Below, one piece after another: positions 63,681 to 64,000 of a DNA stretch of 64,000 nucleotides (position 1 is the stretch's first letter; each line of letters starts with the position of its first letter). Both the position numbers and the translations under genes were made by a program. The DNA lies in contig JALCQD010000002.1 in assembly GCA_022651005.1 (NCBI GenBank), forward strand, positions 372,001 to 436,000, written 5' to 3'. The notes below the pieces were generated by a model that saw only the letters and a program-made list of their open reading frames with translations, made no database searches and was not told the origin of the DNA. The stretch comes from Bifidobacteriaceae bacterium. Lineage in GTDB: Bacteria; Actinomycetota; Actinomycetes; Actinomycetales; Bifidobacteriaceae.

Positions 63681-64000
63681 ATGGTTCTTGATTCAGCCGA
63701 TTTAACCAATTCGGGTCTGAGAATCGAACGGCTTGACGCTCTCGACCAATCGGATGCGGACTATCTTGTTTCTAAGATTCGGACGATTCCTGATTTCCCT
63801 GCAAAGGGAATCATGTTCCGCGACTTCATTCCAGCTATGAGCGATCCCAAAGCGTTTGCGATTCTTATCGAGGCGCTGAAGAAGTCGATTCCCGTAGATC
63901 CTGATTCCTTTGACTATGTCGGGGGACTCGAGGCGCGTGGCTTCCTCGCAGGTGCTCCTCTGGCAGTGAGTATGGAGAAGGGCTTCGTCGCTTTCCGTAA
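63681..64000 (+). CDS. apt: Adenine phosphoribosyltransferase (3' partial)
   Basis: Purine salvage enzyme converting adenine and PRPP to AMP. The frame opened by the ATG at 63681 runs off the window end after 106 codons. About 28 non-conserved residues precede the family start YLVSKIRTIPDFPAKGIMFR, which is followed by YVGGLEARGFLAGAPLAVSM. The PRPP loop itself lies beyond the window. It is 15 nt after yajC, the order seen in many actinobacteria. Confidence 0.92.
   Translation, partial: MVLDSADLTNSGLRIERLDALDQSDADYLVSKIRTIPDFPAKGIMFRDFIPAMSDPKAFAILIEALKKSIPVDPDSFDYVGGLEARGFLAGAPLAVSMEKGFVAFR

Overview
This is a gene-dense, moderately GC-rich stretch of bacterial chromosome with no insertion sequence, phage gene, CRISPR array or rRNA. 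The protein sequences and gene order point to the family Bifidobacteriaceae: uvrA-uvrC-aroE-rapZ-yvcK-whiA-pgk-tpiA-secG, then tal-tkt, hrcA-dnaJ and uppP, is the order I recall for Bifidobacterium. Transketolase next to transaldolase fits the fructose-6-phosphate ('bifid') shunt. Other actinobacterial marks are WhiA, GlnE, an actinobacterial SOS box, and genes whose -10 box sits 6 nt before the ATG. The genus cannot be fixed from the sequence alone.

Layout. 1-2.9 kb: metE (5' end cut by the window) and metF. 2.9-9.8 kb: a small membrane protein, then a sugar-uptake locus in which a ROK repressor and an orphan single-domain ABC ATPase diverge from a complete ChvE/GguA/GguB-type monosaccharide importer. 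9.9-16.5 kb: an acidic-tailed membrane protein, glnE, an NhaP-type antiporter and a coiled-coil protein of the CdsZ/COG1579 type that has lost its zinc cysteines. 16.7-23.3 kb: a tightly overlapped pyrimidine operon, pyrB-I-C-F-K-D-E. 23.3-29.4 kb: a TetR regulator, then on the minus strand two tandem MATE exporters, an ABC-F protein and a LysR regulator. 29.6-35.2 kb: uvrA with a perfect LexA box, and an unusually long uvrC. 35.2-41.7 kb: aroE, rapZ, yvcK, whiA, pgk, tpiA, secG. 41.9-45.2 kb: tal and tkt (minus). 45.2-47.9 kb: a CIRCE-controlled hrcA-dnaJ operon. 47.9-50.7 kb: fructosamine kinase, uppP and a PAC2 protein. 50.9-51.3 kb: four tRNAs (Gly, Cys, Val, Val). 51.5-57 kb: an accessory-looking block with a CapA-like protein, a GPH sugar symporter, a GH13 alpha-glucosidase with an N-terminal extension, and a membrane protein. 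57.1-64 kb: thrS, a HIT hydrolase, a YebC-family protein, ruvC-ruvA-ruvB with a second LexA-like box before ruvA, yajC, and the start of apt.

Most of the window is ordinary core genome. The parts worth a second look are: (i) the ROK-linked ABC ATPase with an altered signature motif and no switch histidine; (ii) two SOS boxes placing uvrA and ruvAB under LexA; (iii) a recurring TANNNT-N6-ATG start arrangement that predicts leaderless mRNAs; (iv) lineage-type changes in core proteins (cysteine-free CdsZ-like protein, UvrC and HrcA with low-complexity inserts); (v) the tandem MATE/ABC-F cluster; and (vi) the alpha-glucoside use pair beside the tRNA cluster. I did not find a clearly new multi-gene system. 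The ROK/orphan-ATPase arrangement is the nearest candidate.
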